Below are positions 25,508-35,841 of a stretch of DNA of 64,000 nucleotides, piece after piece. The notes beneath the pieces are model-generated. The model was not told the DNA's origin. It worked only from the letters and a program-made list of their open reading frames with translations, and did no database searches. Origin of the DNA: Stylonectria norvegica (lineage: Eukaryota; Ascomycota; Sordariomycetes; Hypocreales; Nectriaceae); assembly GCA_014621405.1 (NCBI GenBank), contig JAANBC010000137.1, positions 1 to 64,000 on the forward strand, written 5' to 3'. Position numbers and translations under genes: made by a program. Numbering within the stretch: the first letter of the stretch is position 1; every line of letters starts with the position of its first letter.

Positions 25508-26028
25508 GCTGGTGTAGATCTAGTGGATTCTTGAAAGCGCAGCGAGCTTCTCCTTCGACTGAGTATTGATACAAATGGTGGAGAAGCCTGGGATCGGAGG
25601 CGCACCAAGGTTGGAGAGTAGAAGTGAATGAAGCTCAGGCCAAGCTTGCGAGCTCCAGGTTGTATAGTGGAACCGCTCTTAATTGGCTGGGGCGGAGAGA
25701 GCTCCAGGGGCCTTGGGGGGCCTGGACCTGCGTCATCCTAGAGCTGCCTCTGCCTCCACATTGGAACGCCCCACGTTCTTTAACACCTTCAACCACACTT
25801 CAGATCTCCCATCGCCGACCAACTTAGCAACCAGCAACCAACATCCGACGTCGCAGTAGTACATCTTAGTCGCAAAAGGCATTTATTCGCCCGCTTTATC
25901 GGATATAGATAGAGAAACGCAACCCAGACGAGCTCACTCCCCCACCGCCTTCGTCGAAACCTGCCTGGGCCGGCCCCTCCAACGCAACACCTATCGATCA
26001 CGAAGTCCTGCCTGTAGTTGTCGTCAAC
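25508..26028. promoter_or_regulatory. Divergent promoter of LIN1 and UFD1
   Basis: 521 bases between the two start codons. Both leaders must lie here. No individual element recognised. Confidence 0.6.
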
Positions 26029-27286
26029 ATGGTACGTCGCCAGCCCCCTCCCTCGAAGTTTTGTGCAACCAGCTGACCAAGACCCATCCAGTATTCGAAT
26101 TTCGGCACCGGGTTTGACCCGTCCAACCCAGACCACCTTTACAACATGGCCCGCCATGGACGCCGACCCATTGTCCAGCGCTTCGACGAATACTACCGAT
26201 GTTATCCCTTGATCATGGCTCCCGGCTCCGAACGGCCAGAGCTCAACTTTGGTTCCAAGATCATCCTCCCGCCCTCTGCCCTCGACAAAGTGTCCAAGCT
26301 TCATGTCCAGTGGCCGTTGTTGATGGAGATGATTAACGGAGAGAAGGAGAAGCATTCACACGCTGGTGTCTTGGAGTTTATCGCAGAAGAAGGACGAGCA
26401 TACATCCCCCAATGGGTACGTGGACCAACAGCTTTGCTCTGATAGGTTGGGTGCTGACTGCTTCTAGATGATGGTGACGCTGGGCATGGATGTTGGCGAT
26501 ATGATGCAGATCCGGACCACGTCACTCGAGCTGGCCAAGATGGTCAAACTCCAGCCGCAGTCGGTCAACTTTTTGGAGATCAGTGATCCCAAGGCTGTAC
26601 TTGAGAAGGCCTTCCGGAACTTCGCAACACTCACCAAGGGCGACATCTTCAACTTCGAATACAACGATGAAGTTTACGACATTGCCGTCCTCGACGTTAA
26701 GCCTGAGACGGACAAGATGGGTGTCAGTATGATCGAGACTGATGTCTCCGTCGAGTTCGCCCCCCCTGTTGGTTACGTTGAGCCTGAGCGTAAGAGCGGT
26801 ACGAGTACCCCGAGAAGCACTCGCGCTGGCGTCCCCGCCGGTGGTATCTTGCACAACCAAGGGACCATGGCCCAGTCCATCAACTATAGCTCGATCGCCC
26901 CGTCTGTCACGAGCAACATCACAAATTTCCTTGGCGAAGGCATGCGCGTAGCCAAGAAAGGTAGCAAAGCCTCAACCCCGAAGCCAGCAACCCCGGCGCC
27001 CGAAGTCGTCGACGTAATGAACGTACCCAAGCGTCGCACAGGCGCCCCAGCAACCCTGCGTCTACCTCCCAACAAGCTATTTTTCGGGTATGAGATCAAG
27101 CCAGTCAAGACAGACGAGGATAAAGAGAAGGAGGAGAAGGAAGCTGGCCGACCGCACTTTGCCGGCCAGGGACAAACGCTTCGCGGTGCTGTTAAGAGAA
27201 AGGGCGAAGGTGAGGACAAGCCCAAAGCTCCTGGGAAGAAGGGACCGAGTGAGGGCAACCGGCTGGATGGCCGTCGGCCGAGGTAA
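26029..27286 (+). CDS. UFD1: Ubiquitin fusion degradation protein 1
   Basis: CDS join(26029..26031,26092..26415,26468..27286), 381 residues. The first coding exon is the ATG alone, followed by a 60-bp intron with GTACGT; the protein continues YSNFGTGFDPSNPDHLYN. The UT3 double-psi barrel (about residues 10-190) contains GSKIILPPSALDKVSKL, an MMVTLGMDVGD strand and a KGDIFNFEYNDEVYDIAVL strand, all typical of Ufd1. The C-terminal tail is Lys/Pro-rich with the Npl4/p97-binding region. Known role: with Npl4 and Cdc48/p97, extraction of ubiquitylated proteins, including ER-associated degradation. Identity is certain; the one-codon first exon is supported by frame and splice signals. Confidence 0.96.
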
Positions 27287-27865
27287 TGCAATAAAGTAAC
27301 CATCATTGGGTTCGGAAGGCGTTTATGGGTACCCCTACGGTCACAGGGAAGCAGATTCTGGGGGTATTTCTTCATACAGCTCTAGATTTCGAGTCAGGTA
27401 GTTTTGCACGATGAACAGATTTGCTTTACGGCTTGGGAGCGCGTGCGCGGTAACTTCGTCACAATTACCAAGGCAGTGTCAGCATTGTTTCAAGGTGCAA
27501 TGGCAGCATTATTTAGTTTATATCTGAGCGGAAGCAAGTTTTATAGGAACGTTCATGTGAACCTCAAAAGTCATTTGTTTCACGATACTGTCGCTTACGC
27601 TGCGCTGCTTTTAGCAAAGTCGGCGATGGCAGTTCTTCACGAGGAGCATATTACGATAAATTGCCGATAACTCAGGGATCTTTCTGATTTTAAGCAAACA
27701 CTGATATCAACTCAGCTACTCCTTTTAATCAGTCATCTGCCATCCGAAATCCTAACTCTCACCGCAAGTCGTCGTTTCCTGTGTCTCAGAGACAGCACCT
27801 CAAAGTCCGCTGAAGCTAAAGCTTGCAGAACCTCTCACCCAGCACATGGTTTTGTATCCATCGCT
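27287..27865. other. Intergenic, convergent 3' ends
   Basis: 579 bases between UFD1 and the first Myb-like gene. AT content is higher than in flanking genes. No gene seen. Confidence 0.65.
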
Positions 27866-28581
27866 TCACTTAGGACTGGAATCTTTAACCCATTTGTCGA
27901 AGGCCACGTCGTCATCGAGAACCGTAGCACTACCATTCAAGTCAGTCGAACAGTTCTTATCTCATAGCAATGCTCTGCGGAGACTGACCTTCGCTCACGG
28001 TGACGCGGGGCTTCCTGCTCCGTCTTGACGGACAGCAGATCGGACGTCTCGGCCTTAATTCTTTTGGCGTCAGGTTCCTCGTCCTCATCCTCGCTCTCGA
28101 GCTGGTCTACAATCTTGGAGCGCTTGGCGGGCGTGCGCTTTCGAGGCGTCGCGGTGGCCTTCCTGGGGGTTCCGGTAGGCGTTTCGACGGGGGTTCCGGC
28201 TCGGCTGCCCTTGACGATGTCGCCGCCGTGGCGGCCTTTGAAGTCCTTCATGATGACTTTTGTGTAGTGCTGCCTGGTAAGGAGTTAGGCACTTATTCGT
28301 GAAAGCTCGGGATGGGAGGAGGGCCATTGAGATGAGCAGAAAGGGGTCTGGGGATTGAGAAGTGGAAGTGGACGATGGAAGAGGAAGAGAGAAAGAGAGA
28401 GATAGAGCGGTGAAACTCACGAAATAGCATCCTTGGTGAAGTGGTAGCCAAGCTTGTCCATGACATTGTGAACGTTGGGCCAATTGTGCCGAGCTCGATC
28501 ACCGTCCTGGTTGCCGAGGATGATGGCAACGCAGAGGTCGCGCTCCGCGACGATATCCCACTTCTTCTCTGGGCCGGGCAT
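27866..28581 (-). CDS. Small Myb/SANT-like protein (minus block, gene 1)
   Basis: CDS complement(join(27866..27929,27989..28273,28421..28581)), 169 residues; introns of 147 and 59 bp (second donor GTCAGT, branch GACTGAC). The N-terminal 55-60 residues form a single Myb-like helical domain: KKWDIVAERDLCVAIILG, WPNVHNVMDKLGYHFTKDAI, then QHYTKVIMKDFKG. The first intron interrupts the third helix in phase 2, immediately before Gln-His. The tail is basic and proline-rich (TPRKATATPRKRTPAKR), then acidic (EDEDEEPDAKR). It ends with an acidic stretch DDDVAFDKWVKDSSPK encoded by the third exon. A single Myb-like domain with a basic tail suggests a nuclear DNA- or chromatin-binding protein. Function unknown. 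It is the last member of the minus-strand block. Confidence 0.8.
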
Positions 28582-29522
28582 CTTGAACTGATGTTTTGAG
28601 ATGATGAGGCGGGAACTCTGTGGGATGAAAACACGAAAGATGGAGAGTTTGCGGTGCGATGTGCTCTTGAGAGAGGTGGAGAGAACTAGAAAGTAAGGTG
28701 CAGAAGTAGAAAATAGATAGAGGGCAAAGTGGGAAAAGTAGGAGAGGTTAAGTCGCGCAGTAGGGCTAGCAGGCAGAAGTGAAATGAAAGTGACTTGAGA
28801 GTAAGAGAAGGTGAGCTTTTTCTCACTTGGAAAGCTGAGGCGAAGTTGGGTCAAGTGACCAAGGAGGCAAACGGGCTCGGGCTGCTTCCCTTATCAAGAG
28901 GAGGTGTAGTGGTGCTTTAAGCTAGAACAGAGGTGGGTGATTCACTGCTTTATATAGATCCAACTTTCATCTCGATTCCTCAATTCTCGAGTTCGGGAAA
29001 CAAAGACGCCGTCTGGGAGTTGAGATGAATGATCCGTAATGCTGATAATTGAGGAAGCCGGTATGCCAGCCGGTAATTTTGAGGCCAGAACTGATGCATA
29101 TACTATCAGCTGCTATAGACATCGTTTTGGGCTGATGAAGTTCACGTAGTTCACATATCACTTTAGCAACTGCAAACCACAGTAATACAAGTTCTCCTCA
29201 AGTCGAAGCTGATCACTTCACTAGACCCAAAATTCAGGTGTCGCCAGAAAAGGCTTGATTGCATTCATTATGTGTTTCTCAACTGTTGCTAGTCATCAAG
29301 CAAAGTAGCAAGGCAGAAAAGCAAAGAGATCCATGCCAAATGCAATACATGCGGACTCCTAGCGAGTCCATGCGCAGTCCAACATCCCCTTTTCCATTTC
29401 ATCAAGAAGTGTTTGCCATTCGTCATCCAGTGTGATCATCGTAAGACCCAGCCCCAATGCGTGAAAGAGCCAGTTTGGCTAGATGTGCGAAACAAATCAT
29501 CGATATTGTGGAAGTTATGAAC
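28582..29522. other. Intergenic between two Myb-like genes
   Basis: 941 bases. The part next to the downstream gene (28590-28860) is pyrimidine-rich on the minus strand, typical of its leader. No further Myb-like first exon found. Confidence 0.6.
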
Positions 29523-30169
29523 CTAGGCCTCGTTGTTCTCGTCGTCGTCCTCGTCTTCGTCTTCGTCGGCGACGGAAGTGGACCTGAATGGTTCGTGGTT
29601 AGCACATGATGATGACTGAACACTAACAACTACCTAGGTAGATGAAACGTAGATGGAGAATATATGAAGATGGGTGAATGTCTACTAGGGTAACTTACTT
29701 GGGAGCCGACTTGGCACGCTTGGCGGGAGGAGTAGCGACCTCCTCGTCCTCGGCATCCGAGTCGATCTCGCGCTTCAGGCTCTTGGTATCCTCCTCAAGA
29801 GAAGAAGCGGTCTTGGCCGCCTTCTTCGCAGGAGTAGCCCGCTTACGAGGAGCCGCAGCCTTCTTGGGAGTCGGAGTAGCCGCGCCCTCGGGAGTGGTAG
29901 CGCCTTCAACTCCTTTGAGGTCTCGGTTTCGTCGAAGTTTCTGGACATGCTGGCTAGTGAAGAGGTCAGCAAATGTGGAAAAGTTGAGTGATAAGCAATG
30001 CAGTGTGCATGTACTTGATAGCATCATAGGAATAGGTGTATCCCCTGTCGCGCATATTCTCGGTCACGTTCGTGATGAGACCTTTGTTGGGCTTGACCTC
30101 ATCAATGAGGGCCAGGAGAAGCGCCTCGTGGGAGTCGGCCGTCCAGCCGCGGTTGGGTTTGGTACTCAT
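29523..30169 (-). CDS. Small Myb/SANT-like protein (minus block, gene 2; holds the shared 3' exons)
   Basis: CDS complement(join(29523..29583,29699..29953,30015..30169)), 156 residues; introns of 61 and 115 bp. Exon 1 encodes MSTKPNRGWTADSHEAL and the first two helices to GYTYSYDAI. Exon 2 starts in phase 2 and continues QHVQKLRRNRDLKG, so the third (recognition) helix is built across the junction. The tail carries Pro/Lys/Ala repeats of the PKKAAAPRKRATPAKK type, a bipartite-like basic patch PPAKRAKSAPK, and an acidic end DEDEDEDDDENNEA in exon 3. These two 3' exons are the first coding exons downstream of the two lone first exons at 30424-30575 and 30953-31143 and match their phase. Nuclear role inferred; function unknown. 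Confidence 0.8.
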
Positions 30170-30423
30170 GATGATTGATAAAAGGGAAGAAAGGAAGTTT
30201 GGATGATAACAACAAGAGCGGCGAGTGTTGATGTGTTCCTTTGTGATGTGATTTGATGTGATGCGTTGTGCTTTGTTGTGATGTGCAAGTGTGGGTGGGA
30301 GGTTGTAAAGGGGGAGGGGTAGAACTCAAAAGGTGAGAGGAGGGCGAAAGGGGATGAATCAAAACAGCCGCAAGGGAAATCCGAAAAAGAAAACACGATG
30401 TGAAATATTGTAGGCAGCCATAC

Positions 30424-30575
30424 CGAAGTGCAGACAAGGTGAATGTGTAGCCCATTTCTTCCAGTGACTGCATGATCTTGGAGAGATCAATCGAGCTGGA
30501 TGGCAGATGCTCAAACATGCACATGAGAATGTCTTCGTGGACTCGAGCGTCCCAGGCCATCAACTGGCGACCCAT
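30424..30575 (-). CDS. Lone Myb-like first exon (candidate alternative first exon, copy C)
   Basis: ATG at 30575 opens MGRQLMAWDARVHEDIL, then two predicted helices ending GYTFTLSAL, which align with exon 1 of the neighbouring Myb-like genes. The exon ends in phase 2 at a GTATGG donor, the same place where the neighbours are cut. The following 254 bases to the next ATG contain no acceptor leading into a Gln-His-type continuation or a basic tail; they look like promoter and leader. Either it splices over the next first exon to 29953, using the 29523-29953 exons as a common tail, or it is a truncated paralogue. Unspliced, it would read on as a low-complexity 157-residue product. Confidence 0.6.
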
Positions 30576-30952
30576 TGCGATTTCGAAGAAGATATTGAAA
30601 TAAATGGGGTTAAGGATATAAGGGGAGGTGGTTGAGGAATTTCAGGGGGGAGTGTTGAGGTAGTAATGATGATGTGGAAGCAGGGGATAAGGGAGGATGG
30701 ATGATAGAAGAGAGATGAAAGCTTCCACTTGAGCGAGCCACGCAGATCTTGTTGGCTGCAAAAAGCTGAGAGGTGAACGACAACAGTGAACTCGCAATCT
30801 GAACAGCAACTGGCAGAAAATTGACAAACAGCTGCTGGACGAAAGGACGGTGATAGGATGAAATAGGCAAAGAACGGGACGAACAGAAGCAGAAGAGGCT
30901 GCGAAGGCCAATAACGTTAAAGAACTGATGAAAAAAAAAGAGTATAGCATAC
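30576..30952 (-). promoter_or_regulatory. Promoter-like spacer between two lone first exons
   Basis: 377 bases, rich in C and T on the minus strand, between the donor of one lone first exon and the ATG of the next. No coding exon with Myb or basic-tail features is present. It looks like an independent promoter and leader. Confidence 0.5.
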
Positions 30953-31143
30953 CGGATAGCCTCCCAGCTCGTCGCGTGGCCCGACTTCTCAAGATACGCA
31001 ACAATGGCCGCGCGATTGGCAGTGTTGAGCGCGCCAGAAGTGTTGGAGATCTCGTAAAAGCCGAGGGCGAGATCCATCAGGAAGGAAGGGTTGCCCCAGA
31101 TGCCGACCTCGCCCACTTTACCGGTGGCTCCCTTGGGTGGCAT
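30953..31143 (-). CDS. Lone Myb-like first exon (candidate alternative first exon, copy D)
   Basis: ATG at 31143, MPPKGATGKVGEVGIWGN, followed by two predicted helices and the end SGHATSWEAIR. It closes in phase 2 at a GTATGC donor within the third helix, exactly like the other members. It is somewhat longer (63 full codons) than its neighbours because of an N-terminal extension and a longer inter-helix segment. No matching second exon lies before the next first exon. The first suitable continuation is the Gln-His exon at 29953, which would make an intron of 999 bp, or the unit is a decayed copy. Confidence 0.6.
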
Positions 31144-31637
31144 GTTGAACTTGAGCGGTGGTGATTCGTGTGATCTGGTGGGTGTGTTAAGTGCGTGGTG
31201 TTGACGATGCGAAGGTGATGAGGTTGCGAGTGGGAAAACACAACGGGAGCGATGGCAGTTTGTGGACATATAAAGAAACGTGTTGACCGTTCACCGACAG
31301 CGGCAGATGGAACCAGCTGTGAATCATAGGGCTGCCTCACCTTGAACGTTCAAAACGCTTCGTCTTTGCCACTCCGTAATCTCATCTGCTACCACCATCT
31401 AAATCTAGGTCACGTTCCGAGACCCATCCATACTTTTGAGCTTGCTGCCCCGACCTCCCGTTCCTTGAACTCCTATAAAGACCCCCATAACTACAAATAA
31501 CATCCCGGTTGAGGATCTTAGCCATCTTGTACATCGTATATAGCACAGCGCTGCGCTTCCTCAAGGTAACAATATCTGCAACTCGCCGGAGACTACCACC
31601 CTGCCGAGTGTCGCGCACTTTTACGAAACAACGCCCC
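31144..31637. other. Intergenic within the Myb-like block
   Basis: 494 bases holding the 3' end of the upstream Myb-like gene and the promoter of lone first exon D. No additional exon recognised. Confidence 0.6.
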
Positions 31638-32934
31638 TTACGCCTCGTCTTCGTCGTGAACACTGTAATAGCTACAACCAGTCAGATGGTGAGAATATCA
31701 GTGAGCTTGGGGGAACGTACGCGCCAGGGAAGTCTGCGTTGTCATCCACATCCACATCATTATGTGCCGCAAGAGCAAGTACAGCGTCGTCGTCCAAATC
31801 ATCATTTGCAGAATCTGGGGTCGCAAGTCTCTGTCGTTTTGCATCGGGCTCATCTAATTCATCATCGTCGTCCTCTTCCTCTTCTTCAAGCTCCTCAAGC
31901 TCTTCTTCCGGCTTGTTCGGTTCCACTACTGGCAGCGGGGCAGCTGCTGGCTCCAAGCCCGAACCCTCGGCCTGCGCTGGATCTGCGCCTTGAGCAGGGC
32001 TTGGGACGACGCGCTCCTGGTTGGGTTGCGGGTGTGGCTGGAGAGTGTGCTGAGGTGGGAGAGTATGCTGAGGCGGGAGAGTATGCTGCGGCGGGAGGGC
32101 ATGCTGCGGCGGGAGGGCATGCTGCGGCGGCGGAGCACTCTGTAAGGGATGGAGATGCGGAGGATGTCGTGGCGCTTCCGTTGGACCAGGTGGGCTAGGG
32201 AATCTAGGGGGCGGCCCGCCAGGGAAGATCTCAGAGGGCGGCGCCGGGAGCACTTGGACGCTGACTGGAGAGGCACTGGCATCTTGGTCAAGAGGGTTAG
32301 CAGGTGTCTTTCTCGGCCTGCCACGCCCTGGACCCGGTCGACGAGTAATTGGGTTCGTCGTCGGGTCGGATGCTTTGCGAGCGGTTTCTGCGATGGGTCC
32401 GCTACCCTCAGACTTGTTCTGAGCTCTCCGCAGACCTTGAAAGTGTTGGCTGACCTCATGTTAGTCTAGTGCGACATTGGAGTCATGTTTCAAAGTAAAG
32501 TAAAGTCATTGGTTCATAGTCTCGGTGATTGGATATTGGAATTGAGGTAGAGATGCTTGAGTTATGAGGGAGCCTTAGCTTGTATGACACAAGTCGCGTC
32601 TAGTGTTGTTAAGTCGCGGTCGCAACTGGGATGTTGATAGACACACAAAGGTATTGTTTAACGAGAACACTAAAGAACCACAGGTGAAATTATATGACAG
32701 CAAACAGCAATACGGGCAAGAGCATGAAGGCAAGAACGCGAAGGCGAGAATTTCATGAAAAGTAAGAGCATTAACCTACCGGCATCCTTCATTGGTGAAG
32801 CCATAACCAAGACCTCGCATGTGGTTGCCAATGGTGGTCCATTCTGCACCACTAATGACGCCAATGTTTTTGACAGACAATATGGTGAAGAAGAGATCTT
32901 TGTCAGCTCTATCGTTCCAATTCTTGCTATTCAT
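31638..32934 (-). CDS. Myb/SANT-like protein with AT-hook and PPQH repeats (minus block, gene 5)
   Basis: CDS complement(join(31638..31671,31721..32449,32780..32934)), 305 residues; introns of 330 and 49 bp. Exon 1 encodes MNSKNWNDRADKDLFFTIL and helix 2 up to GYGFTNEGCR. Exon 2 begins QHFQGLRRAQNKS in phase 2, so the junction splits the third helix as in its neighbours. Next comes an AT-hook-like GRGRPRKTP, then a Pro-rich region with five six-residue PPQHxL units. A long Glu/Asp run (about EELEELEEEEEDDDDELDE) follows, and the last exon gives the acidic end YYSVHDEDEA. The AT-hook plus Myb-like domain argues for DNA binding; the acidic part could be an activation or chromatin-protein contact region. 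Function unknown. Confidence 0.8.
32041..32130 (-). repeat. 18-bp coding minisatellite, five copies
   Basis: Five head-to-tail 18-bp units encoding PPQHTL or PPQHAL in the Myb-like gene at 31638-32934. The unit keeps the frame, so copy-number change would be tolerated. Confidence 0.85.
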
Positions 32935-35841
32935 GGCGATTGATGATGGCAGAGTCGTCGGTTGATGAGACGCGCGTTTGCGGTGGATGAGACTTGGATA
33001 AAGTTAGATGCTGTTAGGACCACAACTGGAGCAATGGGAAAATTGGTAGTGGGAAATTGCTAAGGAACCGCTCGGGTGGGAGGTCGGGGGGAGACACCAA
33101 GTCCAGCTGGTCCGAGCGCCCGTATCAACACGTGGAAACATCGGACCACGGAAGAAGTGTAAATCCGGATTGAGGCTACACACATGTTTCATGGGAAATA
33201 GTAGTGTCTCCCGGACTGCGACATGGAGAAGATGCGATGGGGTGTCGTACAGAACCATGAAGTGATTTGGTGGCTTGGGGAGAGAAGAACAATGCTGTTG
33301 GCGTACGGAGATGGAGCTTGATGTTGTGACGGGAGAAGGATATCATGACTTAGCCGAGGGTGGGCCATGGTTTAACCGCCACCACAACACCAAAGGAAAT
33401 CCAGTGATCACACCGGGCGACTAAACAACAGGGCGAGCATTGGCCGGCTGCGCTGCTTGCTGGCTGGACGGCCAAGAACATGAGCAAATCACACAGTTCA
33501 CCTAGTGATCAATGGCCTATTTTGCAATCCTTTTATCGCGTGACTGTTTGAGAACGCGTCTAAAGTCCCCATTCAGCGAGCAACGCAGCTACATGATATC
33601 GTACTGACTACGTCATCAGAGTGTTCGTCTGGAAGTCGGAGCTCCAAGTGCACGCAACCTTGAGGCGACTTTGGGTGGTGACAAATCAGCCGGCCGAGGA
33701 ATCTGGCACAGGTTCCCCCTTCTCTCCGTACGTATCCATAAACGGTGAGCAAACGGAGCCCAAATCGGCTGGCGGCGTTACCTCTCCTAGCGCCCGCCAA
33801 GAGGGGCCAAAGGGGGGAGGACAGGCATGGGTCCAGGCACTTTCCCAATTACGAGGCTCACGTGCTTTCGTGGTGACCTGGCGGAAACCTGGCAGCACAG
33901 TGTCCCACCAACTTCGCGCCCGTCGCGTCTTCCGCCCACTTCATCCCATGCCCTCCACGACGACGACGTCGCCGGGCGCCCTTTCGACCACCATGGGAAG
34001 TCTCATTATGGCTTTCAATGTGAAATTCTTGCCTCTTTACCTTGGTTGCCCATTTTCCAGACTCTCCGGGCTCGTCTGGCTGCTGAGTTGTCGGATGTTG
34101 CAATTGTTCATGGCGGCCATCATCCGGACGGACTGCCCATCCTTCAAGCCCCTCAGCTGAATACCAGGAGCGACGCTCGGCAGATTGCCTGCATGGCGCA
34201 ATCTCTTCATTCTCAGTGCGCCCCTAGCGTTTAGGCATCCTGGATCAACTGGCTTTTGTTGCGGATGTTTGCTCGTTGCGATTGACCAACTCCGATATCT
34301 GTGCTTCCTCTTGCCAGCCTTCTTGACCGGCCAGGCTTTGGAACATACTCCTCAAGCATCCATCTGCTTTCCCAAGACAATATCAACAGGTTGCTCGACC
34401 GGCTTATATTGAGCTCTTACTGCACAATATCGGTCGTTTGGGAAGAGCTGGGCCAATAGTCGGAGCCGGGGCTGTTGGCATGAGGCCATGGCACACTGGA
34501 TCCCAACCACCTCCATTTTTGGTCCATCCAAGAGTCCGCCAATGAGTCACACTACGAATAGGTTTCACTCCTTTCCAAGAATGGATCCCTGTCGGCGACC
34601 GCTTTAGCTTGTCGATACCCGCGCCAAAAGATTCCTTCTGGAGAGGGGGCGTTGCGGCCGTCGAGGTCAATTGAGTGACGATGAAGCCTAGCGGGGTATC
34701 AGCGATCGAGGACTAACTTCCAGTTTGTCGCATGCGAATGAGTTTTCAGGCCGCAGCAGAGAGGCCGCTGGAACAGTTCGCCAACTGGCTACTCTGACGC
34801 CCATGTACGTTTTGATGCACCTCATGAATGTAATTGTCGGCATCTTTCTGCTGGATCTGCGGCAAGCCGTGGTGGTTGCACTGGTTGCAGCGCCCTACCT
34901 AACGCCGAGACAGGGGGGCGAGGGTGTTTTAGTGGCATTGGCGGAGAGTGCGACCACTTTACGCGGTGTCGCGGACGCATTAGCCCCTCATCGCGCCCCA
35001 TTTCCACAGTGCCCCTGCGCTGGCATGGATGGATGGATTCATTGAACCGTCCAATCCATGGATACTATGGATGGATTGAATCCATGCCCTGAACAAAAGA
35101 GACAAGACTCCGGTAGCACCAGGCAACCACGCATCATCGCCAGTCATCTCAGACACTTGACTCGACAGTTGTTGGGCTCGACCCAGAGGTTTTCCAGTGC
35201 CCATCTCGCTGTGCCTCGATCGCTAGGCATCGCTGGATCCCTGTCGTCTCCCCCACAGACGTCAACTCGCAGCCCGGCTGCTGGCTGCTGCCCTCCCGGA
35301 GCCGTAAGTGTGAGGGAACATGCTTTTAAGTGCACCTTGGCCCCCATGTGCAAGGACGAATAAATTGTCGTCTCTCCCGTCCTCCTGTTCTTCTTCTTCC
35401 ATCCCTATATTTTCAGGCAGATATTCTCTATTCACCTTCCTCTCTACCTCACTTAAAGTATCCTATCCGCCTCGCCGTCCATTCACTTCGCCTACTCTCC
35501 CCAAAAGCGAACTGCCCTTACTTTCATCCTCAGGTTACCGTGCATCATCTCGCCTCACATTCATCTCATCCAAGGCAAATGTACAGGATGTTCACCTGAC
35601 TCCTCTACATCAAGTACACCATTCCCGAGCCAAGCATCTCGAGCTGCCTAAAAGTACACCTTATACACCTCATCAGACTGGGATTGCAGTGGCTCTCTCT
35701 TCCATTCTCCCGTCTCTGTTGCCTACCTCATCCCCGCAACTGTCTATTCATCACTCGAGCATCTCTCCAGCTTTCTCTCTATCTATCCATCTACCGGAAC
35801 ACAAACAGTCGATTTCGACTTCGACTTCGACCATCCACAAC
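32935..35841. other. 2.9-kb gap separating the two Myb-like blocks
   Basis: Upstream of the last minus-strand member and the first plus-strand member. I examined both strands for further Myb-like first exons and found none. A short inverted arrangement of GGATGGATT motifs lies at about 35028-35085. The last 400 bases before 35842 are C/T-rich and serve as leader. Open frames of 80-180 codons around 33600-34230 lack family features. Confidence 0.55.

Noticed and set aside
30610..31269. 219-codon minus-strand ORF reading through lone first exon D
   Set aside because: Beyond the phase-2 donor the translation turns into Ser/Phe/Leu-rich sequence typical of a pyrimidine-rich promoter, so the unspliced frame is probably not the product.
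33621..34234. Overlapping ORFs of 135-179 codons
   Set aside because: Two frames open at once in GC-rich DNA, neither with recognisable domains or splice context.
34404..34670. 88-codon minus-strand ORF
   Set aside because: Contains no recognisable domain and no consistent upstream exon; could be a small gene but I cannot support it.
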